Assembly (NCBI GenBank): GCA_003344405.1
Contig: NOWV01000022.1
Location: forward strand, 310,001-374,000
From: Trichoplax sp. H2
Taxonomy: Eukaryota; Placozoa; Uniplacotomia; Trichoplacea
Reading direction: 5' to 3'
Length of the DNA stretch: 64,000 nt
Position 1 is the first letter of the stretch, and the number at the start of each line of letters is the position of its first letter. Below the pieces are notes generated by a model that saw only the letters and a program-made list of their open reading frames with translations, had not been told where the DNA came from and ran no database searches. Below, piece after piece: positions 25,201 to 36,490 of this stretch. The translations under genes were made by a program, and so were the position numbers.

Positions 25201-28200
25201 AATAGAAAATCATCTAGTAGATAAGATGTAATTATTGATCTTGCAATGGAAAGATTGATTAAGTTCATTATCCGTATCTTGTGAGCTTTGTTTGCATTTG
25301 ATTATAACTTTCAAAGAGATAATTATATCTTGCACTAAGTATTTGTCACAATTCAAACTCTACGACAAGGAAACGTAAAGTAAAAGTCTATAAATAACTA
25401 CTGACTTAAACGCTCTTTTACTAAACGTTAACCACACACAGCAAAGTACCGTAAAGATAGAAATTTTATTAGCATGGACGCATCTACAACTTTTCACGAC
25501 TCAATTCAACTCAAAATGTCCCCGTTTAGATAGAAACCGTCTAACTTGTAAACGATAGTATTATTATTATACCTTACTAAGAGAGACATCTCGAACTAAG
25601 ATATTCCTTACATAGCTTTATCTATAAGTAAATATTTTTAACCTATTAACTTACACTTAATCTTAATCTAAGCATGTATGCCGCCTAGTTCAACTATTAT
25701 AAGCTAGAACTTGAATCATCTTACTACTATCTACGCATAATAACAATCACTATCAAATATGTAACAAACTATCACAAATAATATCCACGTTAAAGCATTA
25801 CTTATCTAACCGAGCACTACAAATATGGATATTTTTCATATTAGCAAATACTGTACTATTAAACTATCCTAGCGGTAAGGTAGCACCGTAACAGTATTAA
25901 ATTATGCTTATTAACAGTAAGTACAGTAAATATTGTAAGCCTATTTGCAGATCTGAATCATTTAGCGGAGCAGAAGTATTATTTGAACTATTTCAACTGC
26001 TGTTAGATCGTTTTATTTCTATGTTTCTATGAAATTTCGACATTTAGAACAAAATGCCGCTTTTAAATGATTATCATATTAGACTTTACTTTTATCATCA
26101 GTTAAGATGATGATAAAGACTAAAAGTTATTGTAATGAAATGAACGACATAATTATAGAAGGCATGGGTAGGCGCCCACTTATTGCTGTAAAAGTGACCG
26201 CATTGGGAGAGCCTAGGCTGCTAGTAAGTGATACGAGTATAATTATTAGTAAAGCAGAACGTATGTATGTCATTGATTTATTACTTATAATATCGTTTAT
26301 CGATTAACAGCTTATATTATAACTGATATAGATTTACAATAATTTGCCATTATCTAATTATACCTCGTATAGACGATGAAGTAATATTGCTACGTATATA
26401 CATATATCTGTAGTTTCTACTGATATAGATCTACAATAATATGCCATTATCTAATTATACCTCGTATAGACGATGAAGTAATATTATTCCGTATATACAT
26501 ATGTCTATAGTTACTACTGATATAGATTTGCAATGATTTACCATTATCTAATATACCTCGTATAGACGATGAAGTAATATTATTACGTATATACGTATAT
26601 CTGTAGTTACAGCTGTCCGCTACTCTTAATCAGACCGAAAGTCTCTTTAACCTAATCGCTATTCAAGCTGATGATGCTATGGATCGCTGTATCACGTTGG
26701 AAAGCTTTAAGAAAGCGTTAGATAAACTACAGGTGAAATTCATAATTGTGATATTAAATAATCATAATTAATGAAACAACTAGGCAGCTCCAGTATCCGT
26801 AACCTTAGGTGTACCCGCTATAATGACTATTATACAGTATTTGCTAATATCAACTGCTTTTTCTCATGCCTTGGCAGCCATGTACATTTCTGTTTATAAC
26901 ACCTACTTTGCATTAATTAAAAGATGCCGCTTACTGATGAACAAGCCACTGAAGTGTTCAGCTGGATTGATATAAATGAAACTGGGTGTGTGCCGTAGAT
27001 GTATGATAGAATATAAATTATTAGAATTCTAAACATTATCAATAAAGTAATCGTTTTATTACAAAATATAGAAAAATAGGAAGGATTGATTGGGGTAGAG
27101 CTCTACAACCTCATATGAAGGTTACCAACTTCTTTTCCAAATTAAAGGTAATATCTTAAAATAATTAGCCACCATTGTGATACCGTTTAATCGTTTATTA
27201 TTACCGTTTTTGAATTTAAAATAACATCAAAATTTCTAGGATGCGACTGGTAAGCCGTTATTCGTTCCAATGGAAGAAGAAGATCTAATACAATGGAAGA
27301 AAGTTGTACATAGGCTTCAAGCTCTTGTTGAGGTATGTCTAACCTCTACACCCTCGCGCGTTATTAACAGTGTTTGTCAGCTATTAGTCTTAATGCTTGC
27401 CTACTCTTTCAGTGTGCTATCCATAGGAATGTTACTCTTATGGTAGATGCGGAACAGACTTATTTTCAACCCGCAATAAGTTGTTTAACAAAAGATTTGC
27501 AAAAGGTCTACAATAAAGAAAAAGGATATGTCTTTAATACATATCAATGCTATTTAAAGGTAGTTTATCGCTATATTAGCCTTAGCATGATGTTATACAA
27601 ATTGACTCTTATCGCTTAAAAGAAGTAATTAATAATACTTGAGTAGAACACGCCCTGCACACTAGCAACTGACTTGGCAGAAGCTAAAAGAGAGAATTAC
27701 ATATTTGGAGTTAAGCTAGTTAGGGGAGCTTACATGGATCAAGAAAGATTGCGTGCAGAAACTTTAGGTTATGAGGATCCAGTCCAACCTAACATAGAAT
27801 CAACGACACATTGTTATAATAAAATGTTAACCATGATTATGAATAACATAAAAAACTCAGAAATAATTGTCGCTTCTCACAATGAGGGAACGGTTAAATT
27901 TGCTATCGAAAAGTAGGAGTTAATATTCTTTTTCTAGTCTGCATTAATTTACCTATTGGAATGATTTTACAATCGATTACGAATTTATTGTAGGATGAAA
28001 GAACTTGGCATACGAAAAGATGAGAATAAGGTACTGTTTGGTCAACTATACGGAATGTGCGATCGAATTACGTATGCGTTAGGTAAGATACAATTCATTC
28101 TTTGTATTTCCCTTTTAATAAAGAAATGTCTATGACACCGTAAGAGACTACTATATAGCTTAACATTGCAAACAATGCTAAAATATTGATCGAATGTTGT

Positions 28201-28434
28201 TGAATGTACTGCCAAACAGGAGCTGCTGGTTATTGTGCGTATAAGCTTGTTCCGTACGGTCCAGTTGACGAGGTATTACCGTATTTAACTCGTAGAGCTT
28301 TAGAAAACAGAGGATTTGTTTCGGGAGCTACGCGAGAACGAGAACTGATGTGGAAGGAATTTAAGCACCGTTATTTTTCTGATAAATCTGGAGCTGATAA
28401 TATCGATAATATGAATAAATACAACGTCAATTAG
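22244..28434 (+). CDS. PRODH: Proline dehydrogenase, mitochondrial, 13 exons
   Basis: Exons: 22244-22564, 23079-23284, 24547-24578, 25031-25186, 26159-26223, 26613-26732, 26924-26985, 27072-27147, 27240-27332, 27413-27559, 27647-27912, 27994-28082, 28220-28434; 615 aa. This FAD enzyme oxidises proline to pyrroline-5-carboxylate in mitochondria. The N-terminus is basic and presequence-like. Barrel motifs: [70 protein letters not shown], then [18 protein letters not shown]. The last carries the family's C-terminal Arg-Glu substrate-binding signature. Between the first two strands and the main barrel, residues about 270-330 form an EF-hand-like pair (loop DINETGKIGRID at 316-327). Intron 4 contains a solo LTR and intron 5 three 97-bp tandem repeats. 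The exon 5 and exon 8 acceptors were chosen to keep the frame and match the family. Confidence 0.95.
25344..25893. mobile_element. Solo LTR copy 2 (about 550 bp) in PRODH intron 4
   Basis: It begins TGTCACAATT and ends CACCGTAACA, with the 5-bp direct repeat GTATT at 25339-25343 and 25894-25898. It aligns end to end with the copy at 15200-15751, in the same orientation relative to both host genes. Different target duplications show two independent insertions. No internal retrotransposon sequence remains. Confidence 0.85.
26322..26612. repeat. Three 97-bp tandem repeats ending at the PRODH exon 6 acceptor
   Basis: Units start ACTGATATAGAT at 26322, 26419 and 26516 and share CCATTATCTAAT, TATACCTCGTATAGACGATG and AAGTAATATT. 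Each ends near TCT(G/A)TAGTT(T/A)C. In the last unit this edge reads GTTACAG and supplies the AG acceptor of exon 6, so the final repeat boundary coincides with the splice site. Confidence 0.9.
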
Positions 28435-29264
28435 AACTTATTTTAAAACATTATGACTACGTATGGCCCCTTGCAATCTCAGATGCCTGTTACTTAAAGT
28501 ATAAACGGTATCACATTTTATATTAACTATTTTGTGTCACTCGCTTTCTTCAAATGGAACATTATAAACCTGTATGGTAACGCTTTTACAATATGTTCCA
28601 GGTAAAGTGTGCTTGTGTTTTACGTAATCATCGAAAGATGGATGAATTTTAAAGAATGCGATAAGTTAAATTTAGCCTATCTAGTTTATTTCTTTTCATA
28701 TAATGCAGCGATACTCAACCTATGTACATACAGTACTATTTCAAAATATGCATTTTGAACAAGGAGGCCGAAGCCTTAGTTGAATTAGTACGTCTATCAA
28801 GCAATACTCGTATTTGGTAACATGGCTACAGTAGCCCGTAGATGTTATATATGACCTTTTTATTTATTGATGAGGCTTACATCGCAATTATCACTTGTTT
28901 TCATGTATAATACAGTGCAATAGTATCTCATTTGAGGAATAGAACTTACAGAAATTATAATCTTTGTATCAACTTCGCTACATCTATATCGAAGAAGACA
29001 AAAGTCATTTTAATGACTTTACAAATAAAAGAAAGCCTTGAATGTACGAATCAGTTCATAAATTTCTCTGTTAAAAAAATAGAAACTTTCAAATTTACGA
29101 ACGTCACATTAGCTATATTACAAATAAGTGTATTTGAAATAGCAGACCCTAATCAGGAAATTTTCAATATTATACGTAGTATCAATAGAAGCAAGAAGGA
29201 GATAAAACTGATCAAGAATGAGTAATCATTATAAAATAAATGTTTAGTAAACCATAAGTTTTCA
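28435..29264. other. Spacer between convergent PRODH and ROGDI genes
   Basis: Holds the 3' flanks of two convergent genes. The open frame 28932-29225 starts with TTG, has simple composition and no conserved motif, and is not called as a gene. No repeats were noticed. Confidence 0.55.
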
Positions 29265-32040
29265 TTAAGTTCGAGAAGCCTGAACCTAAAGGAGAAAAGC
29301 AATCGTTATGACAATATCAGTATTAGCAAATAAAACAGCTATAATGTCTATACTAACGCGTACCCTATTTCATAGCTACAATAAATCGTAACAGAAATAG
29401 AGAATATCGTTAACTAGTGGATGTGCATTGTAATATAGTGACTCACCTTGTCTTTCATTTGCTGACAAAGTCGTAAAGCTAGTGAGATACTTCTTAAAAC
29501 ATTGGACAGTCTTGGTATACACGTTTCTACCTGAGGAACAGAAAACGCTCATTTTAAGAACGGCAACACTCCCATCAATTCCGGCAGTTTTGGTTGAGCA
29601 TTAAAAATATGCGCAGACAAAATATTTATCGAAATACCTGCATATTATGCGCTATCTCATACATGACTTTGGCACCGGACAGCTGCGTGTTTATGCTATA
29701 TTTAGAGAATGCGGATTGTTACTGTGACATCATTCAATAACGATGCGATGAAACTTTCTCATATGGAGAATATACTTACAACGTAGTACCAATTAAACTT
29801 GTATTCCCAGGTTTCTATTAAAATATATAATTCAAGATCGCGTTCAAAATTATGAAATATTTTATCTTGTAGTAAGATCATAGGAAAAAATGGATTATTA
29901 ATTGGTTGTGAAAAGTTTAAAATCATACATATTGGATCTGGGAGGCTTGATTAGGGGATTTAAGATTGAAAAAGTATAATTTCATGATCAATTGATCTCT
30001 ATTGATATAAAAGTCGGTCAATACATCTTCAGGCAATGGAGGATCAAACATATTCTAAATATTTAAATCGAGAACATAATTATACAGTTAGATAACAAAA
30101 AGTCGTCAATGTTGCATTACTATCATAATAGGTATTACACTGCTTTCGGAATTTAAGATTTCAGCTGGATGTCTGATAGTAGGTAAAATTAAGGCGGTTT
30201 CAGCTTGACTTAAGCTATTCATGAAGTTATCAATAATCTAATGTGAAATGAAGACAATAATGTACAAATATTACTTCCAGATCTCTATATAATAAAAAGT
30301 ATTGCATCACATTTATCTAAAACTAAGACAACACCGTGACTTTGTAAATATGAATTTTATTGATACCCACTTTACAAACTTCATCGCCGGACTTGAAAAG
30401 CTTGCCTTTCGTTTGCTCAAAAGACTTTAATGTTATATTTACAAACCGAGTTGCGTCTCGTAACTATTGAAAAGGTAGTTGTAAAATTAAGTTACTTGGA
30501 AGTATAGGGCCATTTTCGATACTAAATAACAATATCTTTACTAAATTAGTATTAATACCTTAACATCATAAACTTCTAAACATTATACGATAATTCATTA
30601 ATAGAGAGTTAGTAATACGTTGCGGTAAGAGTGATTGTTTTAGAAGTTATCATGAACACTTGTGTATGTTAAACAATACCACACTCATTGTGTCTACTGT
30701 ATGTATTCATAGTTTTAGGTACACATTTACTGGAGCATATTTTTGTTTGCGAAGAATGTTGTACCCTACAAAGCTAATATCGAAATTAGCTCAATACATT
30801 CAAATGTTAATGGATAAATTTACCTGAAATAATCTAAGAGGCCAACATTCACGAATTCCAATTGAGACCTGGGTAGGATTCACTTTACTAGGCCTTGTAA
30901 CCGTAATATCCTTTAATCAATGCAAAAATCGTAGATTTATCTAATCTCTAAACTATTTTACATAGCTATATAGTATTAAATTACGTTATTAAAGCTAATG
31001 AAAATAAATCATTTCATGCCACTTACCGCTTTAGTTATACTATCTGCATTGATAGTGATAATGCCCTTAACTAAATCTTTCCTTTATTGCATATACGAAA
31101 TAATAAATGTAAATCAAATAGAGAGATTTGGACTACGTTATCCTGTACTATCATTCTTTCGTTATGATTTATTTTAGAAAGGATAAATTTCTTAATATGC
31201 TAAAGTAAATATTTCGTACTTACTGGGGCAAAGTCATTTTAAAATTTTCAGGCTTTGCTTCAGAATCTTCAACTTTGATAAGGGAAGGTGTCATTAAAGA
31301 TATTAGAATTGAATATATCAAATAACAAGATCGCCGAATCGGATGCTGAAATTATATTACTGTTGTACCGTAATTCTTATGATTTAGAAATATACAGTAC
31401 AGTATGATAATTACCGTATACTTGCATATTATTTATTTAAATCTTATAAGGTACAGTGTATCAAGTAGTCAGCATAGTCATGACTTAACAATGCTCTCTG
31501 TTGAAGCTTAGAGTAAAGTGGCATCAACGTGCATTTAAACGGTTACAAAACTTCAGTATCAACGAGAGGCAGTTAATGGCATGTACCATGCATGGTGTTT
31601 TATATGAACAGCAACATGCAATAAATAGATAGTAGATACTTTACTCTCTCAATGGAGAACTAAATAATGGGTTAAGATCACACAGTAATCAAGCACATGA
31701 AATAAAACTTGCTATTTTTGACGATGTAAAAATTAGTAACTCAACTTACCTATTACATTCATTACTCCTAAATTTTGTTCAGAAATCTAATAAGCAAAAT
31801 CAACAGGAGCATTTTAAAGTGCAGTTAAATATGATGAATACAATGATTACGGGTCGTAGAATAATTTAATATATGAAAGACGCTTCTGAGTATTATTAAA
31901 GGGATTTTACTGTTGAATCATTGACTATACAAAGATACGACGATAGACAGTACTTGACTGATAGGCACCTTAATAAATTCACCAAGACGATTGAAATCTT
32001 GTGGCAAATCGTAATGTAGCAACCATTGAAATTCCTTACC
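29265..32040 (-). CDS. ROGDI: ROGDI homologue (Rav2-like V-ATPase regulator), 11 exons, 5' end missing
   Basis: Minus-strand exons in transcript order: 32040-31969, 31786-31750, 31272-31224, 31081-31027, 30910-30824, 30463-30371, 30237-30139, 30054-29929, 29682-29638, 29530-29447, 29285-29265. All join in phase into 255 aa with GT-AG introns. Recognisable blocks in ROGDI order: KEFQWLLHYDL; KDLVKGIITINADSIT; VSIGIRECWPLRLFQ; RDATRFVNITL...KSGDEV; NFMNSLSQAETALILP; MFDPPLPEDVLTDFYINRDQ; VETCIPRLSNVL; SLALRLCQQMKDK. ROGDI belongs to the metazoan RAVE complex (with DMXL and WDR7) that assembles V-ATPase. The human protein is 287 aa. The first coding exon, carrying the start Met before GKEFQWLL, was not found, so the CDS is 5' incomplete. 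The segment between QIQY and LSGAKVMYE is shorter than in human. An open stretch at about 29779-29866 is left out as out of phase. Confidence 0.88.
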
Positions 32041-33699
32041 CTGCACGTTATGAATAGTAAGCAGTCTTTAAACATATTATTCGATGAAAATATACGTATG
32101 AAAACTGTAGCTGTCAGCAAGCGAATAGTGGAGATTGACTAATTTTAAACTTTCGACCTTGCATAAGGGTATCACGAATCAAAAGAGTTAGTCGCCTTTA
32201 TCAATATAGCAGCAAATAGGAATTCAAGTTTGTAAGTTTACTAGTCTCAGTTACAATAAGTTAAGCAGAAATCATTTACATTTCCTTATAAAATTGGTAT
32301 CAGGCTACAACTGATTTTTTTAGTTCTTTCGACTAACCATAGTGCAAGTTTTTTTAATTAGAATATAAATTTTACAGCTAGCTTACTGAGTCAATGAATA
32401 ATCTCTGGAGAGATTTAAGAATGGATCTGAAATTGCAATTCTACGCGCATGATATACTCAATCAATTTTATAACTATCTGCAGAGTTGATATTCCCTAGA
32501 GATTATTACTATTATTATTATTCTAATTATCTGTCAACTCTCAAGCGTTGTTTACAACGATGCCTGCAGGTAAGGTAAGCAAGCTAGTAAGTAAAATTGA
32601 AGCAAGTGTAATCTATACGAAGAATAATTGAGAGAATAACAAGTTGCCAACAAAGTACTGAGTGGGAAACCCAGTTATCATAGGCATAATTTATAGTGGC
32701 TATTCATAATTTAATTACCATTGCGTATTTGCGTTGTTACTGTACATGTAAATTGCAATTACGTCCATACCATCACTACATACTACAGACCACGTAATAG
32801 CAATGATAATAATGGAATAATTTTTTCGGACTAGAAAAGCAATATGGTATAAAATAGTAGTGGTAGTACTCTATTACAACAACCTCAATGACTGAATTTC
32901 CGTCTAATTTAACTGACTTTAGAGAAGAAACGAAGACTGCGGTCTCTAATACTGTACAGTAATACAGTAGTATAAAAACACACTGGCTGCAGAATTGCAT
33001 GAGGTATGATGGACATTCTTGTAATATTTCAAGCAACAGAAAGTCATGTGTTTCATAATATGGTGCGATCTAATATTAATGATGATCCATGATTATCCAA
33101 TAGATTTATCATTGTTGGCAAAAAATGACAGAAGATGAAGCTTTCGATTGATTGCTTGTAGGACATTGCAATCCTCATCGAACGTAGCTGTTCCCTAAGC
33201 TATTGAATCTTTCATTCACATGCAGAAGATTAACATGTTGCAATGTGCTCCCCCCATTTCTTACACTGCGGTCATAAAAGTATCCTTTAAGTAATGGTAA
33301 GATATGAAAATTGGAAAGGGGAATGGACCTCTTAGATAGCAGCTTTCATACTGACAACATGCCTGTAATTTTGGTATCCTATGTTAAGATTTTGCTCTTC
33401 TCTACCGACCTTATTGACATTTTCCTTTTGTAGTTGCTGACGAAGTGGGGTAACATTTGCAAATGCTGCCATCGTCACCACAGCCAATCGAACATGGAAA
33501 GTGCGTCGTAGTTCAGTAATTTAGTTTTGTCACTCTCTCTCTCTCTCTCTCCTACAATAAATGGCTAATTTGAATCATGGCTCTATATCATAAGATAGTT
33601 TGTTCAATCCAACACCTCGACCCATCAAGACTGGAGAATTTGCTGAGGAAAGTGTGCAAGGGCTGTAAATCTTGATGATGAGATCAAAGCCATTAGAGT
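32041..33699. other. Spacer upstream of ROGDI
   Basis: It should contain the ROGDI first exon and promoter on the minus strand, but no start exon could be identified. CAGTAC-type palindromes occur at about 32740 and 32950. A (TC)n microsatellite lies at about 33532-33552. Open frames here are short and unremarkable. Confidence 0.5.
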
Positions 33700-34250
33700 A
33701 CAAAGTACTGTATATTTGGGGACCAGTACCGTACCTGTACAAAGTGTCCGAGAAACTTTTACGTATTTCAACGAAAGTAAAATGATAAAAAATGTACAGA
33801 ACTTTAACAAATTGCATGCCAAATCATAGAGCAGAAATCCAATAAGGCGAATCCGTCGTTATAATTTGCGTACGATATCGAATTTCGAAATAATTATTCA
33901 TTAAAGTACGCCGATTGCTACAGTACTAAGAAAAAAAAAGAGGGTTTTGTGTACTGTACTGTATGTACTGTAGCAGCAGGCCTTCGTGGCGAGAATTCAG
34001 GTACTGTAGCTTGGGAATGAGTACATTCTGCCTACCCAAACCTCACTCAGTACCGTCAAGGTTAATATAACTTTTCTAGCGCTACTAGAAAATCACTTCA
34101 GAACAGTACATGAATACAGTGTACAGTACTATATACTGTAGCCGTTGAACCCATCCACTGTAACTGTACAGTGTACAGTACAGCCTATAGTACATTGTAG
34201 TGAAAACAGTAAGTACTGTACAGTAGTACAGTTGTGCATTCGTACGAAAG
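33700..34250. repeat. CAGTAC/GTACTG-rich tract with embedded repeat copies
   Basis: Palindromic TACAGTAC and GTACTGTAC motifs cluster at 33700-33745, 33945-33975, 34105-34200 and 34213-34235. Between them sit copies of the dispersed repeat. The small minus-strand open frames here read through these repeats. Confidence 0.7.
33750..33950. repeat. Dispersed non-coding repeat, copy 2
   Basis: Begins CGAGAAACTTTTACG, contains AATGTACAGAACTTTAACAA and ends in GCCGATTGCTACAGTACTAA. From about 33773 it is nearly identical to 34247-34424, differing at a few positions, so the two are a recent local duplication of the repeat seen at 21695. Confidence 0.75.
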
Positions 34251-34424
34251 CAAAATAATAAATAATGTACAAAATTTTAACAAATTGCACGTCAAACCAT
34301 AGAGCAGAAATCCAATAACACGAATTCGTCGTTATAATTTGCGTATGATATCGAATTTCGAAATAATTATTCATTAAAGTACGCCGATTGCTACAGTACT
34401 AAGAAAAAAATGAGGGTTTTGTGT
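34237..34424. repeat. Dispersed non-coding repeat, copy 3
   Basis: Shares with copy 2 the blocks CATAGAGCAGAAATCCAATA, GTCGTTATAATTTGCGTA and TCGAATTTCGAAATAATTAT, through the GATTGCTACAGTACTAAG end. Its left edge is shorter than in copy 2. Confidence 0.75.
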
Positions 34425-34444
34425 AAAGTACTGAGGGTGGACGG

Positions 34445-34690
34445 GCTAATTTCTATGATTTTTGTGAAGGTAAATGTAAACAAAATTTTTGATTTCTTCA
34501 ATAAATTTTATATGAAACGAAAGAGAATGAGTTGAATTACAAGAATCCGTTGTCAGAATTACTATACGAAACGTAGTTTCTTCGTAAATTATGTTTAGAG
34601 CCAAACCGTTATTTCGAAAACTACAGTACGCAAAAATCTCCATACTAATTAACTTACTACAGTACAAAATAATACTGTAGAGTACCGAAT
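34445..34690. repeat. Dispersed non-coding repeat, copy 4 (diverged)
   Basis: Its right end AAAATCTCCATACTAATTAA with TACTACAGTACAAAATAAT matches the copy at 21695-21950. The remainder is diverged. An open frame of 99 codons on the minus strand overlaps it and is taken to be fortuitous. Confidence 0.6.
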
Positions 34691-35453
34691 TTGCCGCGAA
34701 ATGGACAATTCCCCAAACCATTTTTTTATGCTCTTCTGCATGCAAGATACTAAAAATGACTTACTTGTCTGTTAATAAAATCATCTTATGACGTGTAAAT
34801 TGAATTAATATAGTAACTGTAGTCTTAAAGTAATGTCTAAAATTGAAGGCAGTGACTTAATGATGTCAAATAAAGTTGAAATAAAAGCGTTATTTGTGAT
34901 TTAGTAAGTCTAAAAATCTGGTGCAAATTGATGTCAATTCAATCGATCAATAATTTGAGACGTAAATAACAATTTAAAAATGTCGACCTTGAAAGTGTAA
35001 CTTAATTATCCAATTAACGACTAAGCGTATAAAGCAGTATGGGGAGCGTCTTGAGTTGATTGAAATGCTTGAAGAAATTAATAGAATTGACACAATTTAA
35101 TATGAATTGAAACAAGGTTTTATTTACAAGCAGAGAGGCATTTCTAACACAAGAGAAACCTAGGAACTGCGGCATTGACGCGCAGTGATAATATTGCTAA
35201 CATAGCAAATTGCAATAAAATTTGCATTGAAATATTAACTACGGCAGGTAATATAAAAGCAGTGATATACTGTACAGAAAATTGCAATAAGGATTACGTT
35301 GAAGGGCATTAAAAAATCATAGTAGATAACGTACATTAACATAACATAACAGATGTGGTATTATTATATAATACAAATTACCGAGATAAAAAATTAAAAA
35401 AAAAATATTAAACTAAATTCCGTATAATAGCACAGTAGCAATCCTAACAAAAT
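34691..35453. other. Spacer beside the transposase gene
   Basis: AT-rich sequence, possibly including the 3' non-coding part of the transposon. No terminal inverted repeat could be paired with sequence beyond 36474. No gene was recognised. Confidence 0.45.
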
Positions 35454-36473
35454 TTATAATTCAACATGTCCTCCGTCAACAGAAATACATTTCTGTATTC
35501 TGTTGACGAAGGCTTCATAAACATTATACAGCATCTCCTGCGTTATTGTACTAATTTCTTTTTCAGTATTTTCTTCAAGTACAGAAACATTTTTACGACA
35601 ATCATATTTATAAACACGTTGCTTCAAGTATCCCCACAGAAAGAAATCTAGTGGGGTTAAATCTGGCAAACGTGCAGGCCAGGTTATTGGTGCTATATTA
35701 ACCTTACCAATCCACCTACCTTCAAAGGTAGTGTGGAGATATTCGACGACGCTTCAACTATAATGAGCCCAAGCGCCGTCTTGCTGGAATATGCAGGTTC
35801 CAAGCAAGCATAATTCGGCAAGCTTGGGCTCCACATATTCCCGCAACATGGTGAGATAGTTCTCACCACAAACATTGTCATAGAAATAGTACGGCCCGAT
35901 AATGCCATTCAAGTGAATAGCACACCAGACCGTAACTTTTTCTGCCTGCCGTAATTTGATGGAAAAATGATCAGGCTTGACTGCGCTCCACCAACGGCTA
36001 TTCTGTGAGCACACAGTGCCGTTGGTGTAGAAGGTAGCCTCATCCGTAAATACAATATTAGGTGTAAAAAATGTTCTAGATCTAATTAAATCTAAAAAAG
36101 CATAACATGCATCTCTACGTTTACCGTAGTCATCCACTAATAATTTATGACGGCAAACTTTTTTACAAGGTTTTAATTTTAAAACTTTAGTTAATATTTC
36201 CTGTACGCACGTTTTGGGGATCCCGGTTTCGTTTGCGATTTCGCGGATGGACTTGTCCGGATTTCGTACGATGATGGCCTTGTTGATTGTAGTCCTTTCG
36301 CCAACCAAGCTAGGCCTTTTCTTGTGCTTCTTTCGATGACATGATTGTGTCATCGAATATTTCTTCACATTATATGTGAAGGTATTTTCGGCTGGATCCA
36401 ATGCCGGATACTTCTTCTTGAAAGCCCGCTTTGCTAAGACTGGGGACTCGTATTTGTGCATGAGTCGCACCAT
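35454..36473 (-). pseudogene. Tc1/mariner-superfamily transposase with one in-frame TGA
   Basis: A single minus-strand frame of 339 codons is broken only by TGA at 35754-35756. The N-terminal part has a helix-turn-helix region (AEMVRLMHKYES; later SIREIANETGIPKTCVQEIL). The DDE domain follows: IVFTDEATF (first Asp), VTVWCAIHLNGIIGPYYF, FQQDGAWAHYS (second Asp), then after the stop VVEYLHTTFEGRWIG and LPDLTPLDFFLWGYLK (third acidic region). This layout matches the insect-type DUF4817/DDE_3 transposases. The reading frame stays open upstream of the ATG for about 20 codons. Cut-and-paste transposition is the family role. The stop lies between catalytic residues, so this copy is presumably inactive unless the TGA is read through or is a sequencing error. 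Terminal inverted repeats were not identified. Confidence 0.85.
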
Positions 36474-36490
36474 CTCCGCCGTCTGTTCAA

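Noticed and set aside
28932-29225. 97-codon plus-strand open frame after PRODH
   Set aside because: Starts at TTG, is Lys/Ile/Asn-rich with no similarity, and sits in a 3' flank between convergent genes.
29779-29866. Extra ROGDI exon encoding KIFHNFERDLELYILIETWEY
   Set aside because: It has splice-like ends, but its phase does not fit the flanking exons. Skipping it gives an in-frame protein matching ROGDI.
30310-30345. Third LTR fragment (GACAACACCGTGAC)
   Set aside because: Only about 14 bases resemble the LTR 3' end and the surroundings do not align.
34446-34745. 99-codon minus-strand frame over repeat copy 4
   Set aside because: Overlaps a diverged dispersed repeat and has no conserved residues.
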